Part shown: one piece after another, positions 1 to 8,864 of the stretch
Layout: each line of letters starts with the position of its first letter
Position numbering within the stretch: position 1 is the first letter of the stretch
From: Alistipes sp.
Lineage (GTDB): Bacteria; Bacteroidota; Bacteroidia; Bacteroidales; Rikenellaceae
Direction of reading: 5' to 3'
Assembly (NCBI GenBank): GCA_017623505.1
Contig: JAGAOZ010000005.1
Coordinates: forward strand, 48,710-112,709
Length of the DNA stretch: 64,000 bases
Translations under genes and position numbers: made by a program
Notes under the pieces: model-generated
The model's input: the letters and a program-made list of their open reading frames with translations, nothing else
Database searches by the model: none
Told to the model about the DNA's origin: nothing

Positions 1-2
1 CG

Positions 3-1406
3 TATGCCAAGTCGGTAACACGTATGGTGCAGCTCACATATCAGTCGCGTAAGGCTTATGGCGACATATTCTTCGGCATAGAGAACACCCCAAAGATGGC
101 CATCACACTCGGTCTGAACACCGTGCTGAGTGCTAAGCGTATCGTGCTGATGGCTTGGGGCGAGGATAAGGCAGCCGCCATAGCTAAGTGCGTCGAGGGT
201 GATGCTACACGCCTCATACCTGCCTCACTCCTGCAAAATCACCCACATATCGAGGCTATCGTGGATGACCCTGCGGCTGACCACCTCACTGTGAAGAAGG
301 CACCTTGGTTGGTAGGTCCTTGCGAGTGGACCCCACGCTTCGTGCGTAAGGCTGTGCTGTGGCTGTGTGGTGTGGTGCAGAAGCCAATATTGAAGCTGAC
401 ACACAAAGATTACATAGAGCACTCGTTGGGCGAGATGTTGGATGCTACGGCGATGACGTACGATGCTATCAACATCAAGGTATTCAACGACTTACAGCAT
501 ACCATCACAGGCTGGCCAGGTGGTAAGCCTAATGCCGACGACTCGACACGTCCTGTGCCATCGACACCGGCAAAGAAGCGCGTCATAGTCTTCTCGCCAC
601 ACCCCGACGACGACGTTATCTCTATGGGTGGAACATTTATCCGTTTAGTGGAGCAGGGACACGACGTACACGTAGCATATGAGACATCGGGTAACGTAGC
701 TGTTCACGACGACGTTGTCATTCAGCATATGGATACAGCACGCGAGTTGGGCTTCGGTGACAGAGTAGCCGAGGTGCAGGAGATAATCGCCTCGAAGCGT
801 AAGGGCGAGCCTGAGCCACGTGCGTTGCTCAACATCAAGGGTGCGATACGTCGTGCCGAGGCACGCGCTGCGGTGCGTTCGTTCGGCTTGGATGCTGATG
901 CGAAGGCTCACTTCCTCAACCTGCCATTCTACGAGACAGGAGGTATCAAGAAGGGCGAGCGTACGGATAAGGATATCGAGATTATCACCGCTCTGTTGCA
1001 GCAGGTGAAGCCTCACCAGGTATATCTGGCAGGCGACCTGGCAGACCCACACGGCACTCACCGCGTATGTACCGAGGCTGTGCTGGAGGCTATGATGCGT
1101 CTGAAGGCTGCGGGCGAGCAGTGGCTCGAGGAGTGTGTTATCTGGCTCTATCGCGGTGCTTGGATGGAGTGGGAGATTGATATGGTCGATATGGCAGTGC
1201 CATTGAGTCCCGACGAGCTCATAAAGAAGCGTCACGCCATCTATCGCCACCTCTCACAGAAGGATATCGTGCCATTCCCTGGCGACGATAGCCGCGAGTT
1301 CTGGCAGCGTGCCGAGGAGCGTACGCAGAACACAGCACGTCTGTACGACGAGCTGGGTATGGCAGAGTATCAGGCAATTGAGGTGTTTGTAAGAATGAAA
1401 ATCTAA
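3..1406 (+). CDS. NagB-like / PIG-L deacetylase fusion protein, 5' end cut by the window
   Basis: The reading frame is open back to the left edge, so the gene begins outside the window. The ATG at 24 is internal. The visible N-terminal part is the end of a glucosamine-6-phosphate isomerase/deaminase (NagB) fold, with [13 protein letters not shown] and the CVEG segment. A linker follows, then a PIG-L/LmbE zinc deacetylase domain from about codon 185 after the ATG at 24. That domain starts with HPDDD (bases 600-614), the metal and catalytic motif, and has a second zinc histidine in DPHGTHR. Bacteroidetes often carry this fusion of about 660 residues, annotated as glucosamine-6-phosphate deaminase. 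PIG-L enzymes remove acetyl groups from GlcNAc-type substrates and NagB deaminates GlcN6P, so both steps may sit in one polypeptide, though this is not proven. The next gene is canonical nagB, 5 nt downstream. Confidence 0.85.
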   Translation, partial: YAKSVTRMVQLTYQSRKAYGDIFFGIENTPKMAITLGLNTVLSAKRIVLMAWGEDKAAAIAKCVEGDATRLIPASLLQNHPHIEAIVDDPAADHLTVKKAPWLVGPCEWTPRFVRKAVLWLCGVVQKPILKLTHKDYIEHSLGEMLDATAMTYDAINIKVFNDLQHTITGWPGGKPNADDSTRPVPSTPAKKRVIVFSPHPDDDVISMGGTFIRLVEQGHDVHVAYETSGNVAVHDDVVIQHMDTARELGFGDRVAEVQEIIASKRKGEPEPRALLNIKGAIRRAEARAAVRSFGLDADAKAHFLNLPFYETGGIKKGERTDKDIEIITALLQQVKPHQVYLAGDLADPHGTHRVCTEAVLEAMMRLKAAGEQWLEECVIWLYRGAWMEWEIDMVDMAVPLSPDELIKKRHAIYRHLSQKDIVPFPGDDSREFWQRAEERTQNTARLYDELGMAEYQAIEVFVRMKI

Positions 1407-1411
1407 ATACT

Positions 1412-2203
1412 ATGAGACTTATTATCGAACAAAATGCACAGAGTGCAGGTAAGTGGGCTGCTCACTACGTAGCTTCACAGATTAACGCTAAGGCTGCCCA
1501 GACGTCGGAGCCTTTCGTGTTGGGTTTGCCTACGGGCTCTACACCGCTGGGCATGTATGCCGAGCTGATAAACCTCTGTAAGGAGGGTAAGGTGTCGTTC
1601 CAGAACGTTATTACATTCAATATGGACGAGTATGTGGGCTTGCCAGAGGAGCACCCAGAGAGCTACCACTCGTTTATGTGGAACAACTTCTTCTCACACA
1701 TCGATATCAAGGCTGAGAATGTCAATATCCTCAATGGTAACGCCGAGGACTTAGATGCTGAGTGTGCTGCATACGAGGCACGTATCGAGGCTGCAGGCGG
1801 CATAGACCTCTTCATCGGTGGTGTAGGCGAGGATGGCCACTTGGCTTTCAACGAGCCTTTCTCATCGCTCAACTCACGTACCCGCATCAAGACCTTGACC
1901 GAGGATACTATCATCGTGAACTCTCGTTTCTTTGATAACGACGTAACCAAGGTGCCAAAGTTGGCTCTGACGGTTGGCGTCGGTACTGTTTGTGCAGCCA
2001 AGCAGGTGCTGGTGTTGGCTTTGGGTCATAAGAAGGCACGTGCCGTGCAGCAGTGTGTCGAGGGTGCAGTGTCGCACGCCTGGACTATCACAGCATTGCA
2101 GCTCCACCCAAAGGGCATTTTGGTATGTGATGAGCCTGCTGTGGGCGAGTTGAAGGTCAATACCTACCGCTACTTTAAGGATATAGAGAAAGATAACATC
2201 TAA
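1412..2203 (+). CDS. nagB: Glucosamine-6-phosphate deaminase NagB
   Basis: Converts glucosamine 6-phosphate to fructose 6-phosphate plus ammonia in the cytoplasm, feeding amino sugars into glycolysis. The 263-residue product matches the E. coli enzyme (266 residues) end to end. It has the phosphate-binding loop [12 protein letters not shown] near residue 39, the [10 protein letters not shown] motif with the catalytic Asp, and [14 protein letters not shown] with the catalytic Asp/His/Glu set. SRTRIKTL and the C-terminal LKVNTYRYF are also conserved. It lies 5 nt after the NagB/PIG-L fusion and 12 nt before deoD, so the three are probably co-transcribed. Having both a fusion and a stand-alone NagB suggests that the fusion acts on another substrate or serves mainly for deacetylation. 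Confidence 0.96.
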   Translation: MRLIIEQNAQSAGKWAAHYVASQINAKAAQTSEPFVLGLPTGSTPLGMYAELINLCKEGKVSFQNVITFNMDEYVGLPEEHPESYHSFMWNNFFSHIDIKAENVNILNGNAEDLDAECAAYEARIEAAGGIDLFIGGVGEDGHLAFNEPFSSLNSRTRIKTLTEDTIIVNSRFFDNDVTKVPKLALTVGVGTVCAAKQVLVLALGHKKARAVQQCVEGAVSHAWTITALQLHPKGILVCDEPAVGELKVNTYRYFKDIEKDNI

Positions 2204-2215
2204 AACAATACGACT

Positions 2216-2926
2216 ATGGCAAAAGTTCCTACACCGCACATTGGTGCAAAAGAGGGTGAGATCGCCGAGAAGGTCATTATGGCGGGCGATCCATTGCGTG
2301 CAAAGTTTATGGCAGAGACATTCTTGGAGAATCCTGTTTTGTATAACTCTGTACGTGGTATGTTGGGCTATACTGGAACATACAAGGGTAAGCGTGTATC
2401 GGTGCAGGGCCACGGTATGGGTATCCCATCTATTGGCATCTATACATACGAGTTGTTTAACTTCTACGGCGTGAAGAGTATCATTCGCACAGGCTCGGCA
2501 GGTGCTTTCCACCCCGATTTGAAGCTTGGCGACGTAGTTATCGGCATGGGTTCTTGTACCGACTCAAACTACGGTGCACAGTATAACCTCCCAGGTACTT
2601 TCGCTCCTATCGCAGACTTCGAATTGGTGCGTAAAGCGGCAGCTAAGGCTGAGGAGCTCGGCGTAAGCTATAAGGTGGGTAACCTCCTTGCGAGCGACGT
2701 CTTCTATGGCGACAGTGCTGATAGCTGGAAGGCTTGGCAGAAGATGGGTGTGCTGGCAGTTGAGATGGAGGCAACAGCCCTCTACATGAATGCAGCTCGC
2801 AGTGGCAATAAGGCTCTCGCCATCTGTACCATCTCTGATTCATTAGTAACCGGTGAGGCTTGTTCGGCAGAGCAGCGTCAGACGAGTTTTACTAATATGA
2901 TGGAGATTGCGTTCGACATCATCTAA
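2216..2926 (+). CDS. deoD: Purine-nucleoside phosphorylase DeoD
   Basis: Phosphorolysis of purine (deoxy)nucleosides to free base and (deoxy)ribose 1-phosphate, in the cytoplasm. At 236 residues it has the usual length of hexameric DeoD. Visible motifs are the N-terminal PTPHIGA, the phosphate loop [11 protein letters not shown], the [16 protein letters not shown] block, RTGSAGA, the VEMEATALY nucleoside-binding motif and the catalytic Asp in [10 protein letters not shown]. It is the last gene of the nagB group. Its stop is followed by a long spacer with repeats and a strong terminator at 3230-3259. Confidence 0.95.
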   Translation: MAKVPTPHIGAKEGEIAEKVIMAGDPLRAKFMAETFLENPVLYNSVRGMLGYTGTYKGKRVSVQGHGMGIPSIGIYTYELFNFYGVKSIIRTGSAGAFHPDLKLGDVVIGMGSCTDSNYGAQYNLPGTFAPIADFELVRKAAAKAEELGVSYKVGNLLASDVFYGDSADSWKAWQKMGVLAVEMEATALYMNAARSGNKALAICTISDSLVTGEACSAEQRQTSFTNMMEIAFDII

Positions 2927-2993
2927 AGAATGAGTCTAAGCGGTGTTTACTGCGTTGTGCTCGGCTGCGAAATCCTCACATACGTCAAGTATG

Positions 2994-3174
2994 CTGCGGT
3001 TTCTCGCTCTCGCACGCCTTGTAAACCCTCGCTTATACGTCATTCTTTGCTGTCGTTGCTTCAAAATAGCTCGCTTTATTTCGATATTTTTTTTGGAGGG
3101 GGGGGAGAATAGATGTACTGCGGTTTCTCGCTTTCGCACGCCTTGTAAACCCTCGCTTTATTTCAATATTTTTT
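2994..3174. repeat. Duplicated intergenic repeat
   Basis: Two 41-nt copies, 2994-3034 and 3118-3158, differ at one base. Each runs from CTGCGGTTTCTCGC to AACCCTCGCTT. A second shared block, CTCGCTTTATTTC(G/A)ATATTTTTT, occurs at 3070-3094 and 3153-3174. Upstream of the first copy, GCGAAATCC at about 2967 pairs imperfectly with GGTTTCTCGC, with CATAC/GTATG at the tip, so the unit can fold. No convincing protein is encoded. The short open frames here are by-products of the repeat. It resembles a dispersed REP-like intergenic element, though other genomic copies cannot be seen in this window. Confidence 0.7.
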
Positions 3175-3227
3175 GGGCGAGGAGCTCTGTTTATTGTGCT
3201 CCAAATATATTCAAATCAACCATTTAT

Positions 3228-3259
3228 AGGGCTGTTCAATCCGTTGAACAGCCTTTTTT
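3228..3259 (+). terminator. Rho-independent terminator after deoD
   Basis: A perfect 10-bp stem, GGCTGTTCAA (3230-3239) with TTGAACAGCC (3244-3253) and loop TCCG, is followed by six T. It closes the nagB-deoD transcript about 300 nt after the deoD stop and insulates the malQ promoter just downstream. Confidence 0.9.
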
Positions 3260-3278
3260 GACTGTTGGTGGGAAGAGG

Positions 3279-3309
3279 TTTGCTCAAGTTATTATTTTTC
3301 GTATCTTTG
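3279..3309 (+). promoter_or_regulatory. Bacteroidetes-type promoter of the amylomaltase gene
   Basis: A -33 box TTTG (3279-3282), a 19-nt spacer and a -7 box TATCTTTG (3302-3309) match the Bacteroidetes housekeeping consensus TTTG-N19-21-TAnnTTTG exactly. Transcription would start near 3316, giving a leader of about 40 nt before the ATG at 3354. Confidence 0.85.
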
Positions 3310-3353
3310 TAAAGAGAAAAATTTACTAATTTTTAGAATATATCATTAACAAT

Positions 3354-5819
3354 ATGAACGTAATATTTCACGTAGATTATCAAACTCGTTTTGGCGAGCA
3401 GATATATCTGGTTATTCAAGAGGGTGAACGATTGCCTATGCAGTACACCTCGTTCGGTCATTGGATGGTAGGTGCACAGCTTAGCGGTGGTGAGCATTAC
3501 CACTACGAGTGTGCTTATCCGGGTGGTGGCGCACGCATCGAGGCTGAGGGACACATCGTACCTCAGTGTAAACTCAAGAGCATAGAGCTCTTCGACGCTT
3601 GGTGGGATGTGCCCGTAGAGCAACCTTTCTATTCATCTTTGTTTACCGACGTTGTCTTTGCGCATAAGATGGCAAAGAAGGTTTGTCAGCCGGCGAAGAA
3701 CAAGGTGCTGGTAAGGGTAGAGGCTCCTCTGCTCACAAAGGCAGAGAAGTTGGCTATCGTTGGAGAGTCTGTAGTTCTGGGTGAGTGGCAAGCAGAGCAT
3801 GCTGTCGAGTTGCAGAATATTGGCGGATGCCTGTGGGAGGTATTGCTTCCTGCGGAGGTGCTCTCTACGGAGTATAAATTTGTAGCACTTGATGCTAAGA
3901 CCTCCGAGCTCCGCTATTTTGAGGATGGCGAGAATCGTGTGATGCCTGCAACTGTTGGCGAGGCGGTTGTCGTTAGCGGGTTGCGTATGCGTCACGCTAT
4001 GGAGTGGAAGGGTGCCGGTGTGGCTATTCCTGTATTCTCGTTGCGTGGTAGTGCAGATTGGGGTTGCGGTGAGTTCTATGATTTGAAGCAGATGGGTGAG
4101 TGGGCAGCTAAGGTTGGTATGTCTGTTATCCAGCTTCTGCCTATAAACGATACGTCGCTCACGTGGACTTGGAAGGATTCATATCCATATAACGCCCTCT
4201 CTTCATTTGCGTTGCATCCAATATATATCAATGCCGCAGCTGTTGCTAAGGCTGTTGAGCAGTATCTTACAGCAGCTGAGAAGAAGCAACTCAAAGCGCT
4301 ATTGAAGGAGTGCTCAGCCGAGGGTGCGAAGCTCAATGCGTTGGAGGCGGTCGATTATGACGCTACAATCGCCCTAAAGAATCGTTTCTTGCATGAGCTC
4401 TACGCTATGTGTGGCGAGAAGTTCTTGGCAAGTAAACAATATCAGGCGTTCTTCGCAGAGAATAAGGATTGGTTGTTGCCATATCAGGTATTCTGTGTTC
4501 TGCGTGACACATATAAGACTGTACAGTTCTCTAAGTGGAAGAAGCTATCTGTATATAAGCAGAAGAGCGTTGAGAAGTTTGCTAAGGATAATGCCTTGGA
4601 GGTTGGTTACTACGGTTTTGTACAGTATATGCTGCATTGTCAGCTGTGCGAGGTGCGTGACTATATCCACTCGTTGGGTGTTGGCTTCAAGGGCGATATT
4701 CCTATCGGTGTTTCGCCTGTTAGTGTTGATGTTTGGTGCGCTCCGGAGCTATATAACTGTACCATGTCTGCGGGTGCTCCACCCGATGCTTTCGCGGCTG
4801 ATGGTCAGAATTGGGGCTTCCCTACCTATAACTGGGATAAGATGGCGGAGGATGGCTATCTGTGGTGGCGTCGTCGCTTGCAGAAGATGGCTTGTTACTT
4901 CGACGCTTACCGTATCGACCACATCTTAGGTTTCTTCCGTATATGGGAGGTACCGCTGGATGCTGTAAGTGCTATCTTGGGCCACTTCAATCCGTCTATG
5001 CCATATACAGCCGACGAGATTCGTTCATTCGGTTTCGACGACTGGTTTAATGTAGAGTACTACGTTGCTAAGGACCACTCTTCGGCTAATGTTTTGCTGT
5101 TGGAGTATCCATATACGCCAGGAAAGTATTTCCCACGAATTGAGGGTTATAAGACCGAGAAGTTCCAGGAGTTGAGTCAGCAGTCGAAGGATGCCTATAT
5201 GCGTCTGCATGATGATTTCTATTATCGTCGTCATAACGATTTCTGGGGTGATAATGCGCGTCGTCGCTTGCCTGCATTGCTTAGCTCTTCTTCGATGCTT
5301 ACTTGTGGCGAGGATTTGGGTATGATTCCTGCTTGTGTGGCAGATGTTATGAGCGAGCAGCGCATCCTGTCGTTGGAGATTGAGCGTATGCCGAAGGATG
5401 TAGGAGTTAATTTCGGCACTATGGAGGCCTATCCATACTTCTCTGTGGCGGCCTCTTCGACTCACGATATGTCGCCTATACGTGGCTGGTGGCGTGAGGA
5501 GCCTCAGGAGTTGATTAACGAGTATTGGTGGCATCAGCTGCGTTATGAGGGTTGTCCTCCACAGGATTGCCCAGGTTGGGTGGCAACTGAGATTCTGCGT
5601 CGCCACATGAAGTCAGGCTCAATGCTGGCTATCTTGCCTTTGCAGGATTGGCTCTCTTTAGATGAGCCTCTGCGTCGAGCAGATATTGAGGCTGAGCGAA
5701 TCAACGTGCCTGCGAATCCAAATCATTATTGGCGTTACCGTATGCACTTTAGCTTAGAGGAGTTGTTGGCAGCTAATGAGTTTAATGGTCACGTTAGGTG
5801 GCTGGTTTCACAACGTTAA
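3354..5819 (+). CDS. malQ: 4-alpha-glucanotransferase (GH77 amylomaltase) with two N-terminal CBM20 modules
   Basis: Transfers alpha-1,4-glucan segments between malto-oligosaccharides or glycogen. No signal peptide is visible, so it is cytoplasmic. Residues about 1-105 and 115-220 look like two CBM20 starch-binding modules, followed by a GH77 barrel of about 600 residues. Active-site motifs are FDAYRIDHILGFFRIW (nucleophile Asp), CGEDLGMIP (acid/base Glu) and SSTHDMSPIRGWW (third carboxylate). The two-CBM20 plus GH77 arrangement matches plant DPE2 and its Bacteroidetes homologues rather than the shorter E. coli MalQ (about 690 residues). It is transcribed alone from a consensus promoter (3279-3309) and ends at the terminator at 5849-5891. 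Confidence 0.92.
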   Translation: MNVIFHVDYQTRFGEQIYLVIQEGERLPMQYTSFGHWMVGAQLSGGEHYHYECAYPGGGARIEAEGHIVPQCKLKSIELFDAWWDVPVEQPFYSSLFTDVVFAHKMAKKVCQPAKNKVLVRVEAPLLTKAEKLAIVGESVVLGEWQAEHAVELQNIGGCLWEVLLPAEVLSTEYKFVALDAKTSELRYFEDGENRVMPATVGEAVVVSGLRMRHAMEWKGAGVAIPVFSLRGSADWGCGEFYDLKQMGEWAAKVGMSVIQLLPINDTSLTWTWKDSYPYNALSSFALHPIYINAAAVAKAVEQYLTAAEKKQLKALLKECSAEGAKLNALEAVDYDATIALKNRFLHELYAMCGEKFLASKQYQAFFAENKDWLLPYQVFCVLRDTYKTVQFSKWKKLSVYKQKSVEKFAKDNALEVGYYGFVQYMLHCQLCEVRDYIHSLGVGFKGDIPIGVSPVSVDVWCAPELYNCTMSAGAPPDAFAADGQNWGFPTYNWDKMAEDGYLWWRRRLQKMACYFDAYRIDHILGFFRIWEVPLDAVSAILGHFNPSMPYTADEIRSFGFDDWFNVEYYVAKDHSSANVLLLEYPYTPGKYFPRIEGYKTEKFQELSQQSKDAYMRLHDDFYYRRHNDFWGDNARRRLPALLSSSSMLTCGEDLGMIPACVADVMSEQRILSLEIERMPKDVGVNFGTMEAYPYFSVAASSTHDMSPIRGWWREEPQELINEYWWHQLRYEGCPPQDCPGWVATEILRRHMKSGSMLAILPLQDWLSLDEPLRRADIEAERINVPANPNHYWRYRMHFSLEELLAANEFNGHVRWLVSQR

Positions 5820-5848
5820 TTAGCCATCATTATAGAACTTCTACAATA

Positions 5849-5891
5849 AGAGACTGCCGCAACATTATTTGTTGGACAGTCTCTCTTTTTT
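5849..5891 (+). terminator. Terminator of malQ, overlapping the end of the convergent gene
   Basis: AGAGACTG (5849-5856) pairs with CAGTCTCT (5877-5884), and an inner CAAC/GTTG stem (5860-5863 with 5871-5874) sits at the tip. A run of six T follows in CTCTTTTTTG. The hairpin includes the last codons of the oppositely oriented DsbA-like gene. Confidence 0.7.
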
Positions 5892-6764
5892 GTTACGTAT
5901 TGTTTGGTGTCTTTGGTTATATATCAGTTGTATGCCATTGCCAATATTCTCAACCGTAACACTTCCCTCCTTGAGTAGGGTGTCAATCATTAGGTCGGTT
6001 TTGGCCCTATCAAGGGCGAAGGCAACCTCAATCTCCGCAGGAAAGACTCTCTTGTAACGCTTGATGAATGTTTTGACGTTGCTCAGAGATGGTCCCGGAC
6101 GTCGTGGCTTGATTTTACCACCGGACAGACGCGCAATGACGGTGTGCAAGGTTGATAGCCTCTGATAGCCACCCAAGATTATACTTGTCAGCTCAGATGT
6201 AGCCATATAAGATGGGAATCCGGTTATGCCGTTGCGGCGGCACTTCATGCGGTCCAGCATAAAATCTGCCTGTGCATCTCCCGAGGTGTATTGCTCGATA
6301 AATTCTGCGGCACTCAATCCGACCTCTGTTGCGAGTTCAATGAGCACATTCATCTGTGAGGTGCGTTTGCCCTCTAAAAACGTAGCCTCCCGCATACGTC
6401 GTAGCATGTGATTAGCCTTTTGTCTATCTAAGCGCTTAGCGGCTTCGTAAGCTATGTTTTGTGGAAAACTCGAAAGGTACTGCTCGGTATAGAGCGAGAG
6501 CGGTTGAGTGCTTATCGGCATACCGTGTCGTTGGGATGCTTTCATCCAATTCTCATAAATAAGGCTGTTTGCTTGACGTATTACCTGCTCTTTTGTGCCG
6601 TCGATATTGAAAAGAGTGGTAATATCCTCAACAAGACCACCCATAATATACTCCAACTCAATCTTGTCGCCATAAAGGAAGTCTAAGGCTCGAATCAACG
6701 GTTCGTTGCCCCAGCACCAGACGCATGTCGGGTCGGTAAATTGGTAGATAGTGATTTTGTCCAT
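5865..6764 (-). CDS. DsbA-family thioredoxin-fold oxidoreductase
   Basis: A 299-residue thioredoxin-fold protein with an N-terminal redox motif CVWC (Cys14, Cys17) after the strand KITIYQFTDPT. A helical DsbA-type insertion and a GFPS segment with a cis-Pro follow, then a C-terminal extension rich in Lys/Arg. This is the layout of the FrnE/DsbA-like family (Thioredoxin_5 in Pfam). No signal peptide is seen, so it probably works in the cytoplasm as a disulfide or glutathione-type oxidoreductase; the substrate is unknown. It is a single gene converging on malQ. Its stop codon lies inside the malQ terminator hairpin. Confidence 0.8.
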   Translation of the reverse strand: MDKITIYQFTDPTCVWCWGNEPLIRALDFLYGDKIELEYIMGGLVEDITTLFNIDGTKEQVIRQANSLIYENWMKASQRHGMPISTQPLSLYTEQYLSSFPQNIAYEAAKRLDRQKANHMLRRMREATFLEGKRTSQMNVLIELATEVGLSAAEFIEQYTSGDAQADFMLDRMKCRRNGITGFPSYMATSELTSIILGGYQRLSTLHTVIARLSGGKIKPRRPGPSLSNVKTFIKRYKRVFPAEIEVAFALDRAKTDLMIDTLLKEGSVTVENIGNGIQLIYNQRHQTIRNKKERLSNK

Positions 6765-6864
6765 AGCTGCCTATATTTTATTCTTTGCTTAATAAAACAA
6801 AAAGCACGCCAATAGCCGGATAATCTGTATAAAATAGTCATGGTGCAGAAAATGGAGCCGGAGT

Positions 6865-6896
6865 GTTGCGACGTTGCTTAAAAAAGTGTAATTTTA
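6865..6896 (+). promoter_or_regulatory. Possible promoter of the nucleosidase-ZIP pair
   Basis: GTTG (6865-6868), a 20-nt spacer and TAATTTTA (6889-6896) match the Bacteroidetes consensus at 3 of 4 and 5 of the 6 fixed positions. The ATG is at 6930. It is the best candidate in the 165-nt divergent spacer, but it is imperfect. Confidence 0.4.
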
Positions 6897-6929
6897 CAGC
6901 GTGTAACCTTTAGAAACAAATTGAATAAT

Positions 6930-7520
6930 ATGAGATATTTGGTAATAACTCCGACAGAAAGAGAGTATAACAATATGATGCGCGCTATTGAGGGCCGTCA
7001 GCTTGTTAATGATTATTGCTTAGTGCGTAGTGGTGTAGGCAAAGCTCTTGCTTCAGCCTCTACGGCCATAGCTCTGATGCGCAATAATGGGGAGATTGAC
7101 AGAGTAGCGGTTGTAGGTTATGCGGCATCGACTCTTGGTCGTAAGCGTGGTGATTTGGTTGCGCCACGTGTCGCTCGTTACCATGATTGTCGTATCCCCG
7201 GCGATTTCGTACCGGAGCTTACAGAACCATATCCTTTGATTGGTCACGACGATGCTGTTATTTGGACGGGTGACTCGTTTGTAGATGGTAAGATTATTGC
7301 TCAGATTAAGCAACAATTTAACGCTGAATCCGCTCTGTTTGATATGGAGGCGACGGCTGTATGTCAAGCTGCTGAGCTCTTTGGTGATGTGCCGGTTGTG
7401 ATTGTTAAGATGGTGTCTGATATTCCGGAGGAGGGCGATACGTCATTCTCGTATGATGAGTTTGTCAATTCTCACTCAGATTTTGGATGTTTTGTCGATT
7501 ATCTCGAAAAATTAAAGTAG
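6930..7520 (+). CDS. MTA/SAH nucleosidase-like protein (nucleoside phosphorylase superfamily)
   Basis: A 196-residue member of the PNP/UDP phosphorylase superfamily, closest in outline to 5'-methylthioadenosine/S-adenosylhomocysteine nucleosidase. It has an N-terminal LVITPTEREY strand, SGVGKALASAS corresponding to the GIGKVNAA motif, and FDMEATAVCQAAE corresponding to the VDMEGAAIAQV ribose-binding motif. KMVSDIPEEGD contains the general-acid Asp. It is shorter than E. coli Pfs (232 residues). An in-frame TTG at 6921 could extend it by three residues, but the ATG at 6930 gives the natural MRYLVITPT start. The ZIP gene follows after 6 nt, so the two form an operon. The exact substrate cannot be told from sequence. 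Confidence 0.75.
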   Translation: MRYLVITPTEREYNNMMRAIEGRQLVNDYCLVRSGVGKALASASTAIALMRNNGEIDRVAVVGYAASTLGRKRGDLVAPRVARYHDCRIPGDFVPELTEPYPLIGHDDAVIWTGDSFVDGKIIAQIKQQFNAESALFDMEATAVCQAAELFGDVPVVIVKMVSDIPEEGDTSFSYDEFVNSHSDFGCFVDYLEKLK

Positions 7521-7526
7521 GGTGTT

Positions 7527-8312
7527 ATGTGGGGTAAAGAGGTCGTTATAGCTTTGCTACTGCCTTTCTTGGGCACGGTATTAGGCTCTACTATGGTATT
7601 CCTGCTTCGCGATAAGATGTCGTCGTGGGTGCAGAAGATACTTCTTGGTTTTGCTTCGGGTGTGATGATGGCGGCTTCGGTTTGGTCGCTGCTCATCCCT
7701 TCAATCAACATGAGTGCCGAGATGAATATGGTGGAGTGGATGCCTGCTGTGTTCGGTTTTCTGGCAGGTATGTTCTCTCTGCTTATTTTCGATAGCTTAG
7801 TTCCGCATATTCACTTGGATTCCAAGGAGCCGGAGGGTGTGAAGAGTAAATTGGGCCGTTCTACGATGCTCTTCTTTGCTGTCACGCTGCATAATATCCC
7901 TGAGGGTATGGCTGTGGGTGTGGTTATTGCCGGAGCGTTGAGTGGTAGTGCCGGATTGACCGTTGCCGCAGCTATGGCCCTATCGTTAGGTATTGCCATT
8001 CAGAATTTCCCCGAAGGAGCTATTGTCTCGATGCCTCTTAAAGAGCAGTTGGGCTCACGCCGTAAAGCCTTTATGTATGGCGTATATTCAGGTGTTGTAG
8101 AGCCCATAGCGGCTGTTTTGACTATCCTTCTTATTGAACATTTGCAACCTTTGTTGCCATTCCTGCTGGCTTTCTCTGCGGGAGCAATGATATATGTTGT
8201 CGTTGAGGAACTTATCCCTGAATCTCAGGCTGGCAAACACTCTAACATAGCAACCGTAGGAGTGGCCATAGGTTTTGCCTTGATGATGCTCTTGGATGTC
8301 GCTTTGGGATAG
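7527..8312 (+). CDS. ZIP-family divalent metal transporter
   Basis: A 261-residue inner-membrane protein with about eight hydrophobic helices. The two signature helices of ZIP transporters are visible: HNIPEGMAVGV (near residue 125) and NFPEGAIVSMPL (near residue 160), which supply the metal-binding His/Asn/Glu/Pro residues. A VVEEL helix lies near the C-terminus. The family moves zinc and other divalent cations into the cytoplasm, and this member resembles ZupT/GufA. It is translationally close (6 nt) to the preceding nucleosidase. It converges on the PH-like membrane protein gene with only 6 nt between stops. Confidence 0.9.
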   Translation: MWGKEVVIALLLPFLGTVLGSTMVFLLRDKMSSWVQKILLGFASGVMMAASVWSLLIPSINMSAEMNMVEWMPAVFGFLAGMFSLLIFDSLVPHIHLDSKEPEGVKSKLGRSTMLFFAVTLHNIPEGMAVGVVIAGALSGSAGLTVAAAMALSLGIAIQNFPEGAIVSMPLKEQLGSRRKAFMYGVYSGVVEPIAAVLTILLIEHLQPLLPFLLAFSAGAMIYVVVEELIPESQAGKHSNIATVGVAIGFALMMLLDVALG

Positions 8313-8318
8313 GTTGTT

Positions 8319-8864
8319 CTAATCCATACTCGCCTCGGCCGAGGCCTCCTCGCTCTGTTGCGCTATCTGTTGTTGTATCTGCTTAATAGTGTCAATCAGA
8401 GCCTCTGCCTCGCGGCACGAGATATAGGTGTGTGAGCCGTTGTAGGTGCGTATGTCTACAAAATTGCTCCACTCCGAGGCGTATAGTGTCACGATACGAA
8501 AACGCTTCACGTCGAAAAACTTGCCGTAATATCCGAAAAATCCCATAACACCAAATATCGGAATAATCCACGATAGGCGTTTTCGGGGGATTAGGCGTAT
8601 GTACTCTATCTCGTCAATCTGAATCTCGGTGATGTCTGACACGCACTGAATCTCAATTGCGTTGCCGATAATGCTGATACGACGCGGTACCGAGAGAACC
8701 ATCAATAAAATCAGAGCCACGACAACAGATGCAAACCATGCCGAGATGAAACCTCCGGTGTAGAGGTCGTAAAGCAGCCAAACACCCACCACACAGAGGA
8801 TGATGAGTATGAGCGAAAAGATTAATGTATATCGCCCTACGTGATATTTAAAGTTCTTCTGCAT
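8319..8864 (-). CDS. Small two-helix membrane protein, PH-domain-like
   Basis: A 181-residue protein with two transmembrane helices near the N-terminus (about residues 11-31 and 41-59). A beta-rich soluble part follows, with alternating hydrophobics resembling a bacterial PH-like domain (ITEIQIDEIEYIRLIPR, VDIRTYNGSHTYIS), and a Gln/Glu-rich tail. I do not recognise a specific family or function. It overlaps the 3' end of ispD by 17 nt and is the last gene of the M23-yhbP-ispD operon, so it is translated from the same message. Confidence 0.6.
   Translation of the reverse strand: MQKNFKYHVGRYTLIFSLILIILCVVGVWLLYDLYTGGFISAWFASVVVALILLMVLSVPRRISIIGNAIEIQCVSDITEIQIDEIEYIRLIPRKRLSWIIPIFGVMGFFGYYGKFFDVKRFRIVTLYASEWSNFVDIRTYNGSHTYISCREAEALIDTIKQIQQQIAQQSEEASAEASMD

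Larger units (their letters stand above)
2927..3353. other. 427-nt spacer between deoD and malQ
   Basis: It holds the imperfect hairpin near 2967-3007, the duplicated repeat blocks (2994-3174), an A/G-rich run, the deoD terminator (3228-3259) and the malQ promoter (3279-3309). The overlapping short frames have no family features and are not genes. It is the only gene-free stretch above 300 nt in the window. Confidence 0.8.

Noticed and set aside
645-1250. Long antisense open frame opposite the NagB/PIG-L fusion
   Set aside because: Its residues are low-complexity Leu/His/Arg-rich, with no family motif, and the sense strand encodes a recognised enzyme.
1874-2512. 212-codon antisense frame across nagB and deoD
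   Set aside because: It spans two well-supported genes and has no domain, signal or promoter.
2930-3329. Three short overlapping frames after deoD
   Set aside because: They lie in duplicated non-coding repeats on both strands and cross the terminator and promoter.
6921-6929. TTG start extending the nucleosidase-like gene
   Set aside because: The ATG at 6930 gives the natural N-terminus; the extension has no support.
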